Numbered from the stretch's first letter, positions 27,219 through 37,839 are shown. The stretch: 64,000 nucleotides of DNA from Salinicola aestuarinus (GCF_003206645.1 NZ_PZJP01000004.1:56784-120783); one strand, 5' to 3'. The notes: a model not told the origin generated them from the sequence alone. Program-made: numbers and translations.

Positions 27219-28175
27219 ATGACCAACATAGCTCAAGACAGGATCAGCTTGGTGCTGGCTAGTGATGACAACTACGCCTCATGGATGGGTGTGGTCATCT
27301 TTTCTTGTCTGGATAAAACGCCTATTCCGCAGCGCCTAGATTTTTATATTCTGGATGCGGGGATCGCGTCAGTCACGAAAACGCGACTGGAAGAATTAGT
27401 TGCCAGCTATCAGGCGACAATAACTTGGCTGATGCCGGACAAAAAAATCTTTCAAGGCTTTACAATAAAACGCTACGGCATTGCGACCTACTATCGCTTG
27501 GCTGTAGCCAGCTTACTCCCCAAGCACATCGATAAAGTCATCTATCTCGATTGTGATGTACTTGTTGCAGACGACGTCACTAAACTTTGGCAAGTCGCGC
27601 TGGATGGCAAGATTATAGGCGCAGTCGAAAACCTGGGAATCGCGCCTAGAGGACTCTCCATTGATCGACAAAGCTATTTCAATGCCGGCATCCTATTAAT
27701 TGATTTGGCGGCATGGCGGGCTAGCGATGTCGAAACCGCCCTATTTGAGTGCATGAGGACGCAAAACGAAAGCTTGCAGTACCTAGACCAGGATGCCCTC
27801 AACTTGACGCTCCGCAACCAGTGGAAACGTCTACCGCTTCGCTGGAATCTTCAACCCAGCGCCTGGAGCAAGGTGGAGAAAGCAAAGACCATTGAAACCG
27901 GGTATTCGCGCCATGAATTTGTCGAAGCCATACAACAACCTGGGATCATTCATTTTCTAGCAAAAAGCAAACCATGGAAATCTGTGACATTTCACCCTTA
28001 TAAGAAAGCTTATTTGAAATGCGCGGCCATCATTTTTCCTGATGCAGTCGGCGAAATTCACACCCAGTCCCGAGACAAAGTCGAACGCATTCTTCAAATT
28101 GAAAAACAGCTAAAGAATTTTCTTCGAAGCAGAAAGGCCTGCCCATTGACCTATAAGACACCTCAATCAAAATAA
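27219..28175 (+). CDS. Family-8 glycosyltransferase (LPS glucosyl/galactosyltransferase type)
   Basis: A 318-residue GT-A enzyme with VLASDDNYASWMGVVIFSCL at the N-terminus, the RYGIATYYRLAVASLLP segment, the metal-binding YLDCDVLVADD at about residue 110, and FNAGILLIDLAAW, all typical of LPS glucosyl- or galactosyltransferases. Base composition is visibly richer in A+T than the flanking waaF and GT4 genes, as is that of the next gene, so the pair looks horizontally acquired. ATG at 27219 lies in a short divergent spacer. Confidence 0.85.
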   Translation: MTNIAQDRISLVLASDDNYASWMGVVIFSCLDKTPIPQRLDFYILDAGIASVTKTRLEELVASYQATITWLMPDKKIFQGFTIKRYGIATYYRLAVASLLPKHIDKVIYLDCDVLVADDVTKLWQVALDGKIIGAVENLGIAPRGLSIDRQSYFNAGILLIDLAAWRASDVETALFECMRTQNESLQYLDQDALNLTLRNQWKRLPLRWNLQPSAWSKVEKAKTIETGYSRHEFVEAIQQPGIIHFLAKSKPWKSVTFHPYKKAYLKCAAIIFPDAVGEIHTQSRDKVERILQIEKQLKNFLRSRKACPLTYKTPQSK

Positions 28176-28235
28176 GACACGCCCCAAACAAGTTATCGAT
28201 TTTATCTTAAAACAAATTCAATTGTTGAACGCCGC

Positions 28236-29192
28236 ATGCAAAAAATCCATTTACTGGACACCTCTGTCGCTACGGATAACATTGGCGATGAAATCATTGT
28301 CCGCCATGCTAGGGATCAGTTGCGCCGATGGTTCCCCGAAGCATACTTCACAACCTCTTCTAGCCATGATGGCCTGGGTAGACGGGGACGCAGCTTAACT
28401 ACATCAGCAGACTTGGTGTTTCTACTGGGTAGCAATGCCCTATCAGCAGTCTATCGAGGAAAAAAGGGCCACTTGCCCATGTCTTAGGAAGATGTCGAGG
28501 CAATGCGGGGGAAAATCGTCCTCTATGGTGTCGGCGCTAAAGGATCAAGTCAAACTCTAGAGCGGCGCCAAAAGAAACGTTGGCAACGGCTACTAAACCC
28601 TAATTACAAACACTCGGTGCGCGACAACCTTGCCGCAAGCCTAGTGCGGGCTTGTGGGCATGAAGCCATCAATACAAGTTGTCATACTTTATGGGATCTT
28701 CCTGACGAAATAAAATCACAGCCCGCCCAGCGACAATGGGCCACTTTCTCTCTCACTCACTATAGGAAAAACCCAGAAAAAGACCGTGAGATTATCGCGT
28801 TTCTCAAAAGTGAGTATGACAATCTGGCTTTTTGGATTCAGCAATCGAATGATCTGAGTTATCTCCAGTCATTGATCAACACCGACAGCATCAAATTGAT
28901 TGCTCCTAATATAGAAGCGTATGACAACCATCTTGCGTGCGGAGGTATGGATGTCATAGGTACGAGACTGCATGGTGGTATACATGCGCTGCACTACGGC
29001 AATCGCTCAATCATACTGAGTGTGGATCATCGAGCGAGATTGATTGGCCAGGAAACTGGGCTGCCAATCATACCACGAGACACAGCGGTAGAAGACCTGC
29101 CTGGCACGCTGGACTCCAACCGAACCATAGACATTGCCGGCGTCAAGAAAAGCGGCATGGCGTTTTTGATGCAGTTTCATAACGTTAATTGA
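28236..29192 (+). pseudogene. Polysaccharide pyruvyltransferase-family gene with in-frame amber codon
   Basis: One reading frame of 319 codons is cut by TAG at 28485-28487. The upstream part (83 residues) begins MQKIHLLDTSVATDNIGDEII, the typical N-terminus of the family. The downstream part (from 28488) continues in the same frame with MRGKIVLYGVGAKGSSQ and ends with the conserved block DVIGTRLHGGIHALHYGNRSIILSVDHRAR. No shift of frame occurs; a single TGG-to-TAG change would restore SWEDVEAM. It is either a recent pseudogene, a sequencing error or a suppressed amber codon. The family adds pyruvate ketals to surface glycans. A+T-rich like the GT8 gene before it. Confidence 0.8.
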
Positions 29193-29223
29193 GAAAAATA
29201 CTAAATTAACCACTCTCCCCGGG

Positions 29224-29257
29224 CACCGAGAGAAATAAGCGGCAAAGCCTCTCGGTG
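29224..29257. terminator. Hairpin between the pyruvyltransferase gene and waaF
   Basis: CACCGAGAG at 29224-29232 pairs with CTCTCGGTG at 29249-29257 around a 16-base loop, between convergent genes. On the minus strand an A/T-rich stretch follows about 20 bp later; the loop is long for an intrinsic terminator. Confidence 0.42.
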
Positions 29258-29258
29258 A

Positions 29259-30275
29259 TCAGTCTTTTATCTTCGTCAGCACGATGTGCGGCGGCATCTG
29301 CCTTAAACAGTTGCGATGCCCCAGCGGGCAGGTTCTTTCGAAACAGGGCGAGCAGGAGAGCGCCAGGTAATGAATGTCGGCGTTGCCGGTCAACGGTGGC
29401 GTGTAACGCGGCGAGGAGGAGCCGTAGAGGGCCTGTATGCGCGTTCCCACCGCGGCGGCGACGTGCATCAGACCGGAGTCGTTGGTGACCACCTGCTCGC
29501 ACTCGGCGAGCAGGTCCACCGCATCCGCCAGCTGGGTTCGGCCACACAGATTGTGAACGTCGTCGAGACCGTCGCTGATCGTCTCGCCGGCGTCGGCATC
29601 CTTCGGCCCGCCGAGTATCCAGACGCCATAGCCCTGGGCGATGAGCGTCTCGGCGAGTTCGCGAAAGTACGCAAGCGGCCACTGTTTGGCCGGGCCATAC
29701 TCCGCGCCGGGCATCATGCCGATGGCCGGCCGCTGACCGAGGCCGAGCTCGGCGCGGAGCGCACGCTGGCGAGCCGGGTCGACGCGAAGCGCCGGCGAGG
29801 GCAACGGAAACTTCCCCGTTGCGGCCTCCTCGGAAGAGAATCCGAGCGCCACGAAACGTTTGACGGTCTGATCGAGCACGGTCTTGTCGAGGCGACGGCG
29901 ATCATTAATCAGCCCGTAGCGCTGCTCGCCGGTGAAGCCGGTGCGCAGCGGAATGCGCGCGAGAAACGGCACCAGCGCCGATTTCAGCGAACGAGGCAGC
30001 ACGATCGCGCGGTCGAAGCGTCCCTTGAGCCCCCGGGCGACCTCCCGCCGTGTCCGCCAGCCGAATTCACCGTGTTTCACGTCGAGCGCGATCGCTTCGT
30101 CGACCTCGGGCATGCGCTCAAGAATCGGCAGCGACCAGCCAGGCGCCAGCACCCCCAGCGTGGCGCCAGGGTGGCGCGCCTTGAGCGTCATGAACAGGCT
30201 CTGCGCCATCACCATGTCGCCGACCCAGGAGGGGCCGACGACCAGCAGACGCGGCGAGTTGCCGGTTTCAGCCAT
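29259..30275 (-). CDS. waaF: ADP-heptose:LPS heptosyltransferase II
   Basis: A 338-residue family-9 glycosyltransferase closely matching WaaF, which adds the second heptose of the inner core. Motifs: [23 protein letters not shown] at the N-terminus, [38 protein letters not shown], and the donor-binding [31 protein letters not shown]. The last gene of a pair with hldD, overlapping it by eight bases, so heptose donor epimerisation and heptose transfer are coexpressed. Confidence 0.93.
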   Translation of the reverse strand: MAETGNSPRLLVVGPSWVGDMVMAQSLFMTLKARHPGATLGVLAPGWSLPILERMPEVDEAIALDVKHGEFGWRTRREVARGLKGRFDRAIVLPRSLKSALVPFLARIPLRTGFTGEQRYGLINDRRRLDKTVLDQTVKRFVALGFSSEEAATGKFPLPSPALRVDPARQRALRAELGLGQRPAIGMMPGAEYGPAKQWPLAYFRELAETLIAQGYGVWILGGPKDADAGETISDGLDDVHNLCGRTQLADAVDLLAECEQVVTNDSGLMHVAAAVGTRIQALYGSSSPRYTPPLTGNADIHYLALSCSPCFERTCPLGHRNCLRQMPPHIVLTKIKD

Positions 30276-31242
30276 TCAGCCATTCCAGGTAGGCGGTGAC
30301 GCCTTCGTTCACCGTCTTGAATTCAGCGCCGTAGCCCGCCTCGCGCAAGCGTGCGATGTCGGCACGGGTATGGCTCTGGTAGCGCCCCTTGAGCTCGTCC
30401 GGGAAGTCGATGTACTCGATCTCCACATCGAAGTCGGTCTTGTCGGCGTAGTAGTCGATCACCGTGTCGGCGATCGCCTTGAATGGCTCCGCCCTGCCGG
30501 TACCGAGATTGAAGATGCCCGAGACGTCGGGGTTGTCCAGACACCACAAATTGACGTCGACCACGTCGCCGACGTAGATGAAGTCACGGCTCTGCATGCC
30601 CGCCTCGTAGCCATCCCAGGCACCGAATAGCCTGGGGTTCTCGCCGCGCCCGACCTGGTTGTGGTGGTGGTAGGCCACGCTCGCCATCTTGCCCTTGTGG
30701 GACTCCCGCGGTCCGTAGACGTTGAAATAGCGAAAGCCCACGACCTGGCTGGTGAACTCGTCCCAGCGCGCCCGCACGTACTGATCGAACAACAGTTTCG
30801 AGTAACCGTAAACGTTGAGCGGCTTCTCGAACCGCGGGTCCTCGACGAAGACCTCACTGCCGCCATAGGTCGCCGCCGACGAGGCGTAGAGAAACGGGAT
30901 GCGCTTGGCCTGGCAGTATTCGAGCAGCACCTTGGAGTACTCGAAGTTGTTTTCCAGCATGAAGCGTCCGTCCCACTCGGTGGTATCCGAGCAGGCGCCT
31001 TCGTGGAAAATCGCTTCGATGGGCGGCAACCCGGCGCTGACCTCGCCGCGAAGCGCCGCTTTCACGCGCTCGAGGAAGTCATCCTTGTCGAGATAGTCGC
31101 CCAGGGTACAGTCGGCCAGATTGACGAACTTGGTGCCGTCGCTGAGATCGTCGACCACCAGAACGTCCTGATGGCCACGCGCGTTGAGTGCCTTGACCAG
31201 ATTGGCCCCGATGAAGCCGGCACCGCCGGTGACTACGATCAT
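30268..31242 (-). CDS. hldD: ADP-L-glycero-D-manno-heptose 6-epimerase
   Basis: A 324-residue short-chain epimerase converting ADP-D-glycero-D-manno-heptose to the L-glycero form. NADP-binding motif [11 protein letters not shown] at residues 5-15; catalytic YGYSK in [15 protein letters not shown]; family segments [20 protein letters not shown] and [16 protein letters not shown] at 31242 follows CAGGAGAATTCGC. It completes the heptose pathway with hldE and gmhB in this window. Divergent from glyQ. Confidence 0.95.
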   Translation of the reverse strand: MIVVTGGAGFIGANLVKALNARGHQDVLVVDDLSDGTKFVNLADCTLGDYLDKDDFLERVKAALRGEVSAGLPPIEAIFHEGACSDTTEWDGRFMLENNFEYSKVLLEYCQAKRIPFLYASSAATYGGSEVFVEDPRFEKPLNVYGYSKLLFDQYVRARWDEFTSQVVGFRYFNVYGPRESHKGKMASVAYHHHNQVGRGENPRLFGAWDGYEAGMQSRDFIYVGDVVDVNLWCLDNPDVSGIFNLGTGRAEPFKAIADTVIDYYADKTDFDVEIEYIDFPDELKGRYQSHTRADIARLREAGYGAEFKTVNEGVTAYLEWLNG

Positions 31243-31409
31243 GCGCGAATTCTCCTGTCTCGAGCCGGTGGGCGGGAAGCGACGACCGTCGGCGGGCATT
31301 CGCCGCGCCGCTCGATCCATGCAAGACCCGGCACGCCGTGCCTATAACCGATTGAGCGCTAATTGTATACTTGGCGGCTCACGAATTCATGGGCAACGGT
31401 ACGCAGTCA

Positions 31410-32372
31410 ATGACAGAGTCGACGGCAGATGCGAAAACCTTTCAGGGGCTGATCCTCGCCCTGCAGCAATACTGGGCTGAACAGGGCTGCGTGGTCCTCC
31501 AGCCTCTCGACATGGAGGTCGGCGCCGGCACTTTTCACCCGGCGACTTTCCTGCGCTCGATTGGTCCGGAGAGCTGGAACGCGGCCTACGTCCAACCGTC
31601 GCGCCGCCCGACCGATGGGCGCTACGGCGAGAACCCCAATCGGCTGCAACACTATTACCAGTTCCAGGTGGTGATGAAGCCTTCGCCGGAGAACTTTCAG
31701 GCGCTCTACCTGGGCTCGCTGGAGCGGCTCGGCCTCGACCCACTGGTTCACGACATTCGCTTCGTCGAGGACAACTGGGAGTCGCCCACACTGGGGGCCT
31801 GGGGCCTTGGCTGGGAGATCTGGCTCAATGGCATGGAAGTGACCCAGTTCACCTATTTCCAGCAGGCCGGCGGTATCGAGTGCTACCCGGTTACCGGCGA
31901 GCTGACCTACGGCCTCGAGCGCATCGCCATGTACCTGCAGGACGTGGACAGCGTCTACGATCTGGTCTGGACCATCGCCCCTGACGGCACTCGCGTCACC
32001 TATGGCGACGTCTTCCTTCAGAACGAGGTCGAGCAGTCCACCTACAACTTCGAGCACGCGGACGTTCCTTACCTCTTCGAAGCGTTCGACCACTGCGAGA
32101 GCGAGTGCAACAAGCTGCTGGCTGCGAGCCTACCGTTGCCGGCCTATGAGCAGGTGCTCAAGGCATCTCACACTTTCAACCTGCTCGACGCACGCCACGC
32201 CATCTCGGTCACCGAGCGTCAGCGCTATATCCTGCGCGTTCGCGCACTCGCCCGCGATGTTGCCCATGCCTACTACGCCTCCCGCGAGGCGGCCGGGTTC
32301 CCGCTGGCGCCCGAGGCACTGCGTCGTGAACTGCTGCAAGACACCAACGACACCAATTCGGGAGACGCATGA
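31410..32372 (+). CDS. glyQ: Glycyl-tRNA synthetase alpha subunit
   Basis: A 320-residue alpha subunit of the bacterial heterotetrameric GlyRS, which carries the aminoacylation site. Family motifs are [39 protein letters not shown] near the N-terminus, [30 protein letters not shown] and [18 protein letters not shown] at 31410 puts TFQGLIL at the usual place; an alternative ATG at 31389 would add seven residues. Its stop overlaps the glyS start. It lies divergent from hldD. Confidence 0.95.
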   Translation: MTESTADAKTFQGLILALQQYWAEQGCVVLQPLDMEVGAGTFHPATFLRSIGPESWNAAYVQPSRRPTDGRYGENPNRLQHYYQFQVVMKPSPENFQALYLGSLERLGLDPLVHDIRFVEDNWESPTLGAWGLGWEIWLNGMEVTQFTYFQQAGGIECYPVTGELTYGLERIAMYLQDVDSVYDLVWTIAPDGTRVTYGDVFLQNEVEQSTYNFEHADVPYLFEAFDHCESECNKLLAASLPLPAYEQVLKASHTFNLLDARHAISVTERQRYILRVRALARDVAHAYYASREAAGFPLAPEALRRELLQDTNDTNSGDA

Positions 32373-34441
32373 GCATGGCAGCCAACACCCTACTGATCGA
32401 ACTGGGCGTCGAAGAGCTGCCGCCGAGCGCGCTCACCGAGCTCGCCGGCGCCCTGCGCGACGGCGTCCAGAAAGGCCTCGCCGATGCCGGTGTTGCCATG
32501 GGCGACACGCAAGCGCTCGCCTCGCCCCGCCGGCTGGCGGTACGCATCGAACAGCTCGCCGACAAGCAGCCGGATCGCGAGGTCGAGAAACGCGGCCCGG
32601 CGCTCGCCGCCGCCTTCAAGGATGGCGCCCCGACCAAGGCCGCCGAGGGCTTCGCCCGTTCCTGCGGTGTCAGCGTCGACGATCTCATTCACCTGGAGAC
32701 CGACAAGGGCACATGGCTGGGCTATCGCGAGCAGCAACAGGGCGAGCCGGTCGAGTCGCTGCTGCCGGCGATTCTCTCAGCGGCCGTCAACGCACTGCCG
32801 GTGCCCAAGAACATGCGCTGGGGCGCCTCTCGTGTCGAATTCTCGCGCCCGGTGCACTGGCTGGTAGCGCTCTACGGCGACCAGGTGGTACCTGCCGCTC
32901 TGCTCGGGCTCGAGGCGGGTCGACAGACCTACGGCCACCGTTTTCACGCCCCTGAAGCCATCGCGCTCGATCACGCCGACGACTACGCCTCGGCACTGGA
33001 AACGGCCTACGTTTTGGCCGACCCGGCGCGTCGCCGCGAGCGTATCCGCGAGCAGGTGCTGGCCGAGGCCGAGGTCAACGGTGCGACGGCAGTGATCGAC
33101 GAATCGTTGCTCGAAGAGGTGAGTGGCCTGGTCGAGTGGCCGGTGGCGCTGACCGGGAGCTTCGATGAGCGCTTCCTGGAAGTGCCGGCGGAGTGTCTGG
33201 TGTCGTCGATGAAGGCCAACCAGAAGTATTTCCACCTGCTCGACGACGCCGGCAATCTAGTGCCGCAGTTCATCACCGTCGCCAACATCGAGAGCGCCGA
33301 TCCGCAGCAGGTGATCTACGGCAACGAGAAGGTGATCCGGCCGCGCCTGGCCGACGCCGCCTTCTTCTTCGAGACCGACCGCAAGCAGACGCTCGAAGCG
33401 CGTCGCGAGGCGCTGGCCAATGTGGTATTCCAGCGCGAGCTGGGAACGCTGGCCGACAAGGCCACGCGCAGCGAGGTCATCGCTCGCTTCATCGCCGGCA
33501 AGATCGACGGTGACAGCGCCGCCGCCGCTCGTGCCGCCCAGCTCGCCAAGTGCGATCTGGTTACCGAGATGGTGCTCGAATTCCCCGAGCTGCAGGGCAT
33601 CATGGGCACCTACTATGCGCGCTACGACGGCGAGCCCGAAGCGGTCGCGGGGGCGCTCCACGAGCAGTACCTGCCCCGCTTCGCCGGCGACGCCATCCCC
33701 GAGACCGCAACCGGCAAGGCAATCGCCCTGGCGGACCGGCTGGACACCCTGACCGGCATCTTCGGTATCGGCCAGCGCCCCACCGGCGCCAAGGACCCGT
33801 TCGCACTGCGGCGCGCCACCATTGGCGTGCTCAACATCCTGATCAAGGGCGAGCTGGACCTGGACCTGCGCGAGCTGCTCGAACTCGCCGCCTCCCAGCA
33901 TCGCGACCTGCCCAAGGCCGAAGGGCTGGTCGACGACGTTCTGACCTACATGCTGGATCGCTTCCGCGCCTGGGCTCAGGACGAGGGACTGCCGGTTGAC
34001 GTCTACCTGGCGGTTCGCGCGCGTCCTGTCACCCGACCCCTCGACTTCGCGCGCCGACTGCACGCCGTGCACCGCTTTGCCCAGCGCGAGGAAGCCGCCG
34101 CGCTGGCCGCGGCCAACAAGCGCGTCGCCAACATTCTCGCCAAGCAGGCCCACGACGGTCGTACTCAGATCGACGCCAGCCTGCTGAACGAGGAAGCGGA
34201 GATCGCGTTGGCCAACGCCGTGAACGATTGCCGCGATCAGGTTGAACCACTCTTCCGCGAGGCCGACTACGCGCAGGCACTGGACATCCTGGCGACGCTT
34301 CGCGCCCCGGTGGATCGGTTCTTCGACGAGGTGATGGTGGCCGCCGACGATGAAGCCGTGCGTGCCAACCGGCTCGCCCTGCTGGCGACCCTGCAGGGGC
34401 TCTTCCTGGCAGTTGCCGACATCGCCGAGCTTCAACGCTGA
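32369..34441 (+). CDS. glyS: Glycyl-tRNA synthetase beta subunit
   Basis: A 690-residue beta subunit, responsible for tRNA binding. The N-terminus [15 protein letters not shown], the segments [12 protein letters not shown] and [15 protein letters not shown], the HD-like middle and the C-terminal helical anticodon domain ([25 protein letters not shown]) are all present. The start ATGA overlaps the glyQ stop; an ATG two codons later is also possible. The final codons and stop are part of a 16-bp tandem repeat that continues past the gene. A hairpin terminator abutting a parS-like site ends the unit. Confidence 0.95.
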   Translation: MSMAANTLLIELGVEELPPSALTELAGALRDGVQKGLADAGVAMGDTQALASPRRLAVRIEQLADKQPDREVEKRGPALAAAFKDGAPTKAAEGFARSCGVSVDDLIHLETDKGTWLGYREQQQGEPVESLLPAILSAAVNALPVPKNMRWGASRVEFSRPVHWLVALYGDQVVPAALLGLEAGRQTYGHRFHAPEAIALDHADDYASALETAYVLADPARRRERIREQVLAEAEVNGATAVIDESLLEEVSGLVEWPVALTGSFDERFLEVPAECLVSSMKANQKYFHLLDDAGNLVPQFITVANIESADPQQVIYGNEKVIRPRLADAAFFFETDRKQTLEARREALANVVFQRELGTLADKATRSEVIARFIAGKIDGDSAAAARAAQLAKCDLVTEMVLEFPELQGIMGTYYARYDGEPEAVAGALHEQYLPRFAGDAIPETATGKAIALADRLDTLTGIFGIGQRPTGAKDPFALRRATIGVLNILIKGELDLDLRELLELAASQHRDLPKAEGLVDDVLTYMLDRFRAWAQDEGLPVDVYLAVRARPVTRPLDFARRLHAVHRFAQREEAAALAAANKRVANILAKQAHDGRTQIDASLLNEEAEIALANAVNDCRDQVEPLFREADYAQALDILATLRAPVDRFFDEVMVAADDEAVRANRLALLATLQGLFLAVADIAELQR

Positions 34442-34493
34442 TGAGCTTCAACGCTGATGAGCTTCAACGTTCATGAGCCTCAACGCTGATGAA
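34430..34493. repeat. Four tandem 16-bp units at the glyS stop codon
   Basis: CTTCAACGCTGATGAG at 34430-34445 covers the last codons and TGA of glyS. It is repeated exactly at 34446-34461, with two changes at 34462-34477 and two at 34478-34493. Confidence 0.92.
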
Positions 34494-34521
34494 CTGTGAG
34501 GCAGCGGGATCGATGCCACAA

Positions 34522-34537
34522 TGTTTCACGTGAAACA
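34522..34537. other. parS-like site 1
   Basis: TGTTTCACGTGAAACA, a perfect 16-bp palindrome identical to the bacterial parS consensus bound by ParB. It lies directly before the glyS terminator. Confidence 0.9.
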
Positions 34538-34566
34538 AGAAACCCGGCCCAGCGCCGGGTTTCTTG
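34536..34566 (+). terminator. Terminator of glyQS
   Basis: A 13-bp stem, CAAGAAACCCGGC at 34536-34548 and its complement at 34554-34566, with a 5-base loop; the 3' arm contains TTTCTT. The 5' arm starts inside parS site 1. Confidence 0.72.
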
Positions 34567-34965
34567 TCTGGCGCTCATAACGTTCGACACCGCCGATAGC
34601 CGGAAGGCTGTCAGGAGCGCGCCTGGAAGCCCAGATGCCAATGCCTGAAGAAGTCGCATGCGAGCCCGGGCAAGCGAGACAGTACACCGCTGGGGCTCCC
34701 TCTTATCGGAGCCGAGACGTTCAATTGCGGGCATGATGGGGTGTAACGCTTACGATTTTCGTGACAGGCGAGAGACCTCCCATCGACCCAGCTCGACTAC
34801 CTGACGTCCATCAACAATGGGTATAGCGGGCGCGATACCACTCGATGAGCCGACGTCGAGCGGTAACACCACGCCGACCCCGCAGACCTTGAACAAGATA
34901 AACGCATCTTTAGAGCGCGATAGACTGCCCACTAGTGAGCCAACCGGACGACGCCGATGATGCAA
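34567..34965. other. Spacer between parS sites 1 and 2
   Basis: No gene is convincing here. Minus-strand frames at 34480-34734 and 34750-34986 read partly through the parS palindromes and have no ribosome-binding site. A TTGAAC at 34889-34894 lacks a correctly spaced -10. This stretch contains the upstream part of the gmhB regulatory region. Confidence 0.5.
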
Positions 34966-34981
34966 CGTTTCACGTGAAACA
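34966..34981. other. parS-like site 2
   Basis: CGTTTCACGTGAAACA, one base from the parS consensus at the first position, 65 bp upstream of gmhB. Confidence 0.85.
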
Positions 34982-35045
34982 TGCATGGCTTCGCCGTTAC
35001 GCCCCCCTCAGTACCTCGACTTTCCCGACCCGAACGGAGCATCGC

Positions 35046-35600
35046 ATGCCAGGTATCGTCATCCTCGACCGCGACGGCGTCATCAATCGAGACTCCAAGG
35101 ATTACATCAAATCCACCGCCGAGTGGCAGCCGCTGCCCGGCGCTCCGGAAGCGATCGCCAGGCTCAATCGCGCCGGCTGGCGCGTCGCCGTGGCCACCAA
35201 CCAGTCCGGCATCGGTCGCGGCTATTACGACCATGCCACGCTGTCTGCGATTCACCACCGGATGAACCAGCGGGTTGTCGAGGCGGGCGGCACAATCTGT
35301 CATATCGAGTATTGCCCGCACCGCCCCGATGAAGGCTGTGGCTGCCGCAAACCTGCGCCCGGCATGCTATTCGCCATTCAGCGCGCCGCCGGACTCGATG
35401 ATCTCCAACAGAGCTGGATGGTGGGCGACAGCCTGCGGGACATCGACGCCGGCGCTCGTGCCGGATGTCAGACCGCGCTGGTACGCACGGGTAACGGGAC
35501 CGATTGCGAAATCCCGGTGCGCTCGGCGTTTCCCAAGACCTGGGTATGCACAGATCTGAATGACTTCGTGACACGTCTACTCGACCTCGACGCTCAGTGA
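35046..35600 (+). CDS. gmhB: D-glycero-beta-D-manno-heptose 1,7-bisphosphate 7-phosphatase
   Basis: A 184-residue HAD-superfamily phosphatase of the ADP-heptose pathway. HAD motif I is VILDRDGVINRDS (residues 5-17), motif II VATNQSGIGRG, the zinc-binding cysteines and histidine are in CPHRPDEGCGCRKP, and motif IV is MVGDSLRDIDAG. GGAG six to seven bases before ATG 35046 supports the start. It acts between the kinase and adenylyltransferase halves of HldE. The gene is flanked on both sides by parS-like sites. Confidence 0.93.
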   Translation: MPGIVILDRDGVINRDSKDYIKSTAEWQPLPGAPEAIARLNRAGWRVAVATNQSGIGRGYYDHATLSAIHHRMNQRVVEAGGTICHIEYCPHRPDEGCGCRKPAPGMLFAIQRAAGLDDLQQSWMVGDSLRDIDAGARAGCQTALVRTGNGTDCEIPVRSAFPKTWVCTDLNDFVTRLLDLDAQ

Positions 35601-35631
35601 CGGCCCGTCCTGGGGGCGAACGAGCTCGATG

Positions 35632-35647
35632 TGTTTCACGTGAAACA
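35632..35647. other. parS-like site 3
   Basis: TGTTTCACGTGAAACA, identical to the consensus, between gmhB and asmA. Confidence 0.9.
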
Positions 35648-35748
35648 CGTTGAACGGACATCAACGAGACACTCGGACAGCCGAAGGGGAAACTCGGCCC
35701 CGCCACCCTGAGCTATGCTTCAAGGATTCCATTAATAAGGTTTCTGGC

Positions 35749-37839
35749 ATGACAAAAGGCAAAAAGGTCACCCTCTGGGTCGTGGGTGTCGTGCTGGTAC
35801 TTCTCGTGGCGCTGGTGATTGTCGTCGCGACGTTCGATTGGAACCGGCTGAAACCGACCCTCAACGAGCAAGTGTCGCAGGCCCTCGATCGTCCCTTCGC
35901 CATCGAGGGCGACCTCGACGTGCAGTGGGCGCTTCCCGAAGCAGCGGAAGGCCTGGCGCGCTGGATACCCCAACCTCATGTCCGCGCCAACGATGTACGT
36001 CTCGGCAGTCCCGACGCCGTCACCGATGCCGATCTCGCCACGCTCGAAGCGATCGATGTCGTGCTCTCGCCGCTGCCGCTGCTGTCGCAGACGGTGGCCA
36101 TCCCGGCGATCGCCCTCAGCGGCGGTGAGGCGACGCTGGTCAGACTCGAGGACGGAACGAACAACTGGACCTTTAGCGGCGAGGACGAGGCCCAGGCGTC
36201 GGACACCTCTGACGAGGGCAGCACCTGGACCGTGGATATCGGCGAGATCGCTTTCGATCCCATCGACATCCACTACCGGGACGCCATTCTCGCCGCCGAT
36301 ATCGATGCCACGGTCGAACTGCTGGGCGAACCCATCGCTTTCGAGGAGGTGTCCGGTGCCGATGGGGCACAGGACGCCCCCGGTAACGACGAGACGCCTG
36401 CGGCTGACGGTGCCTCGGCCGAACGCGATGTCGTGGACTTTGCCTTCGCCTGGCGCGCCAGCGGCACCTACCGCGATGCCCCCGTGGAAGGTAGCGGCCG
36501 TCTAGGGGGGCTCGGTGCCCTTCGCCAAACCGGCAGCCCTTATCCGATCCAGGCAGAACTCGAAGCCGGCGCCACTCAGGTCAGTGTCGATGGCACCCTG
36601 ACCGACCCTCTCGCTCCTAAGCGCATCGACCTCGATCTGAGCTTCGCCGGGCAGAATCTGGGGGAACTCTACGGCATCATCGGCGTGACGCTTCCCGACA
36701 CGCCGCCCTACTCCACCCGCGGGCACCTGACGGCGGATCTTGCGAGCAACGAAGCGTTGACCTTCCGCTATCGCGATTTCGACGGCCAGATCGGCAACAG
36801 CGACATCCACGGCGACCTGACCTACCGCCTCGGCGAACCGCGCCCTTCGCTGACCGGAGAGGTCGTTTCACGCCAGCTGCGCTTCGCCGATCTCGCACCG
36901 CTGATCGGCGCGGACTCCAACGCCGACAAGGCGGATCGAGGCGAAACCTCTCAGCAGCCCGAAGACAAGGTGCTGCCAACCGAAACCTTCGACACCGAGC
37001 AGTGGCGCGCCATGGATGCCGACGTCAAATTCACCGCCGAACGCATCGAGCATGGCGAATCGCTACCGTTGGACGATCTCTACACGCACGTGGTGCTCGA
37101 TGACGGTGAAATTCTGCTCGATCCGCTGCGCTTCGGCGTCGCTGGCGGCAATCTCAACACCACTCTGCGGCTCGACGGCAGCCAGAATCCGATGCAGAGC
37201 CGAGTCGATATGCACATTCGTCATCTTCTGCTCAGTCAGCTCTTCCCCGACGTCGAGCTGATGCAGAACAGTCGAGGTGAGCTCAACGGTGATGCCACCC
37301 TGAGCGGCACAGGGAACTCCGTGGCCGCCATTCTCGGGTCGAGCGACGGCAATCTTCAGGCCCTCATCAGCGATGGCGTCATCAGCCAGAACCTGATGGA
37401 ACTCGCGGGGCTCAATGTCGGCAACTATCTGGTTGGCGAGCTGTTTGGCGACGAGCAGGTCGATATCCACTGCGCCGCGACCCACCTCGAGGTCGATGAT
37501 GGGTTGGCCCGAACACGTTTTTTTGTCATTGACACGGAAACGGCGCTGATCAATATCGACGGCACCATCAACTTCGCCACGGAAGGCCTCGACCTGACCA
37601 TCGAACCGGAGAGCAAGGGCGCACGGGTCTTTACGCTTCGTTCTCCGCTCTACGTCGAGGGGACGTTCAAGAACCCATCCCCCGGAGTGGACGCCGGCTC
37701 GCTTCTGGCGAGAGGGGCGGCTGGCGCCGTGCTAGGAACCGTAGCAACGCCAGCGGCCGCGCTGCTGGCGCTTGTCTCGCCGAGTGCCGACGGCACCACG
37801 CCGTGTAATGACTTTCTGAGCGAAGTCCAGACCGAGTGA
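35749..37839 (+). CDS. AsmA-family envelope protein
   Basis: A 696-residue protein with one N-terminal membrane helix (VTLWVVGVVLVLLVALVIVVATF, residues 7-29) and a large periplasmic part. The N-terminal AsmA domain begins FDWNRLKPTLNEQVSQALDRPFAIEGDL. The C-terminal AsmA domain includes the repeated beta-strand pattern around ETALINIDGTINFATEGLDLTIEP. AsmA-like proteins are thought to bridge the periplasm and move phospholipid to the outer membrane. An acidic low-complexity stretch lies at about residues 145-165 and 205-225. ATG at 35749 is chosen for the signal-anchor; the upstream frame is repeat and parS DNA. Confidence 0.87.
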   Translation: MTKGKKVTLWVVGVVLVLLVALVIVVATFDWNRLKPTLNEQVSQALDRPFAIEGDLDVQWALPEAAEGLARWIPQPHVRANDVRLGSPDAVTDADLATLEAIDVVLSPLPLLSQTVAIPAIALSGGEATLVRLEDGTNNWTFSGEDEAQASDTSDEGSTWTVDIGEIAFDPIDIHYRDAILAADIDATVELLGEPIAFEEVSGADGAQDAPGNDETPAADGASAERDVVDFAFAWRASGTYRDAPVEGSGRLGGLGALRQTGSPYPIQAELEAGATQVSVDGTLTDPLAPKRIDLDLSFAGQNLGELYGIIGVTLPDTPPYSTRGHLTADLASNEALTFRYRDFDGQIGNSDIHGDLTYRLGEPRPSLTGEVVSRQLRFADLAPLIGADSNADKADRGETSQQPEDKVLPTETFDTEQWRAMDADVKFTAERIEHGESLPLDDLYTHVVLDDGEILLDPLRFGVAGGNLNTTLRLDGSQNPMQSRVDMHIRHLLLSQLFPDVELMQNSRGELNGDATLSGTGNSVAAILGSSDGNLQALISDGVISQNLMELAGLNVGNYLVGELFGDEQVDIHCAATHLEVDDGLARTRFFVIDTETALINIDGTINFATEGLDLTIEPESKGARVFTLRSPLYVEGTFKNPSPGVDAGSLLARGAAGAVLGTVATPAAALLALVSPSADGTTPCNDFLSEVQTE

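Noticed and set aside
34750..34986. A 78-codon minus-strand frame starting MHVSRETLHH
   Set aside because: Its first residues are the translation of a parS palindrome; there is no ribosome-binding site.
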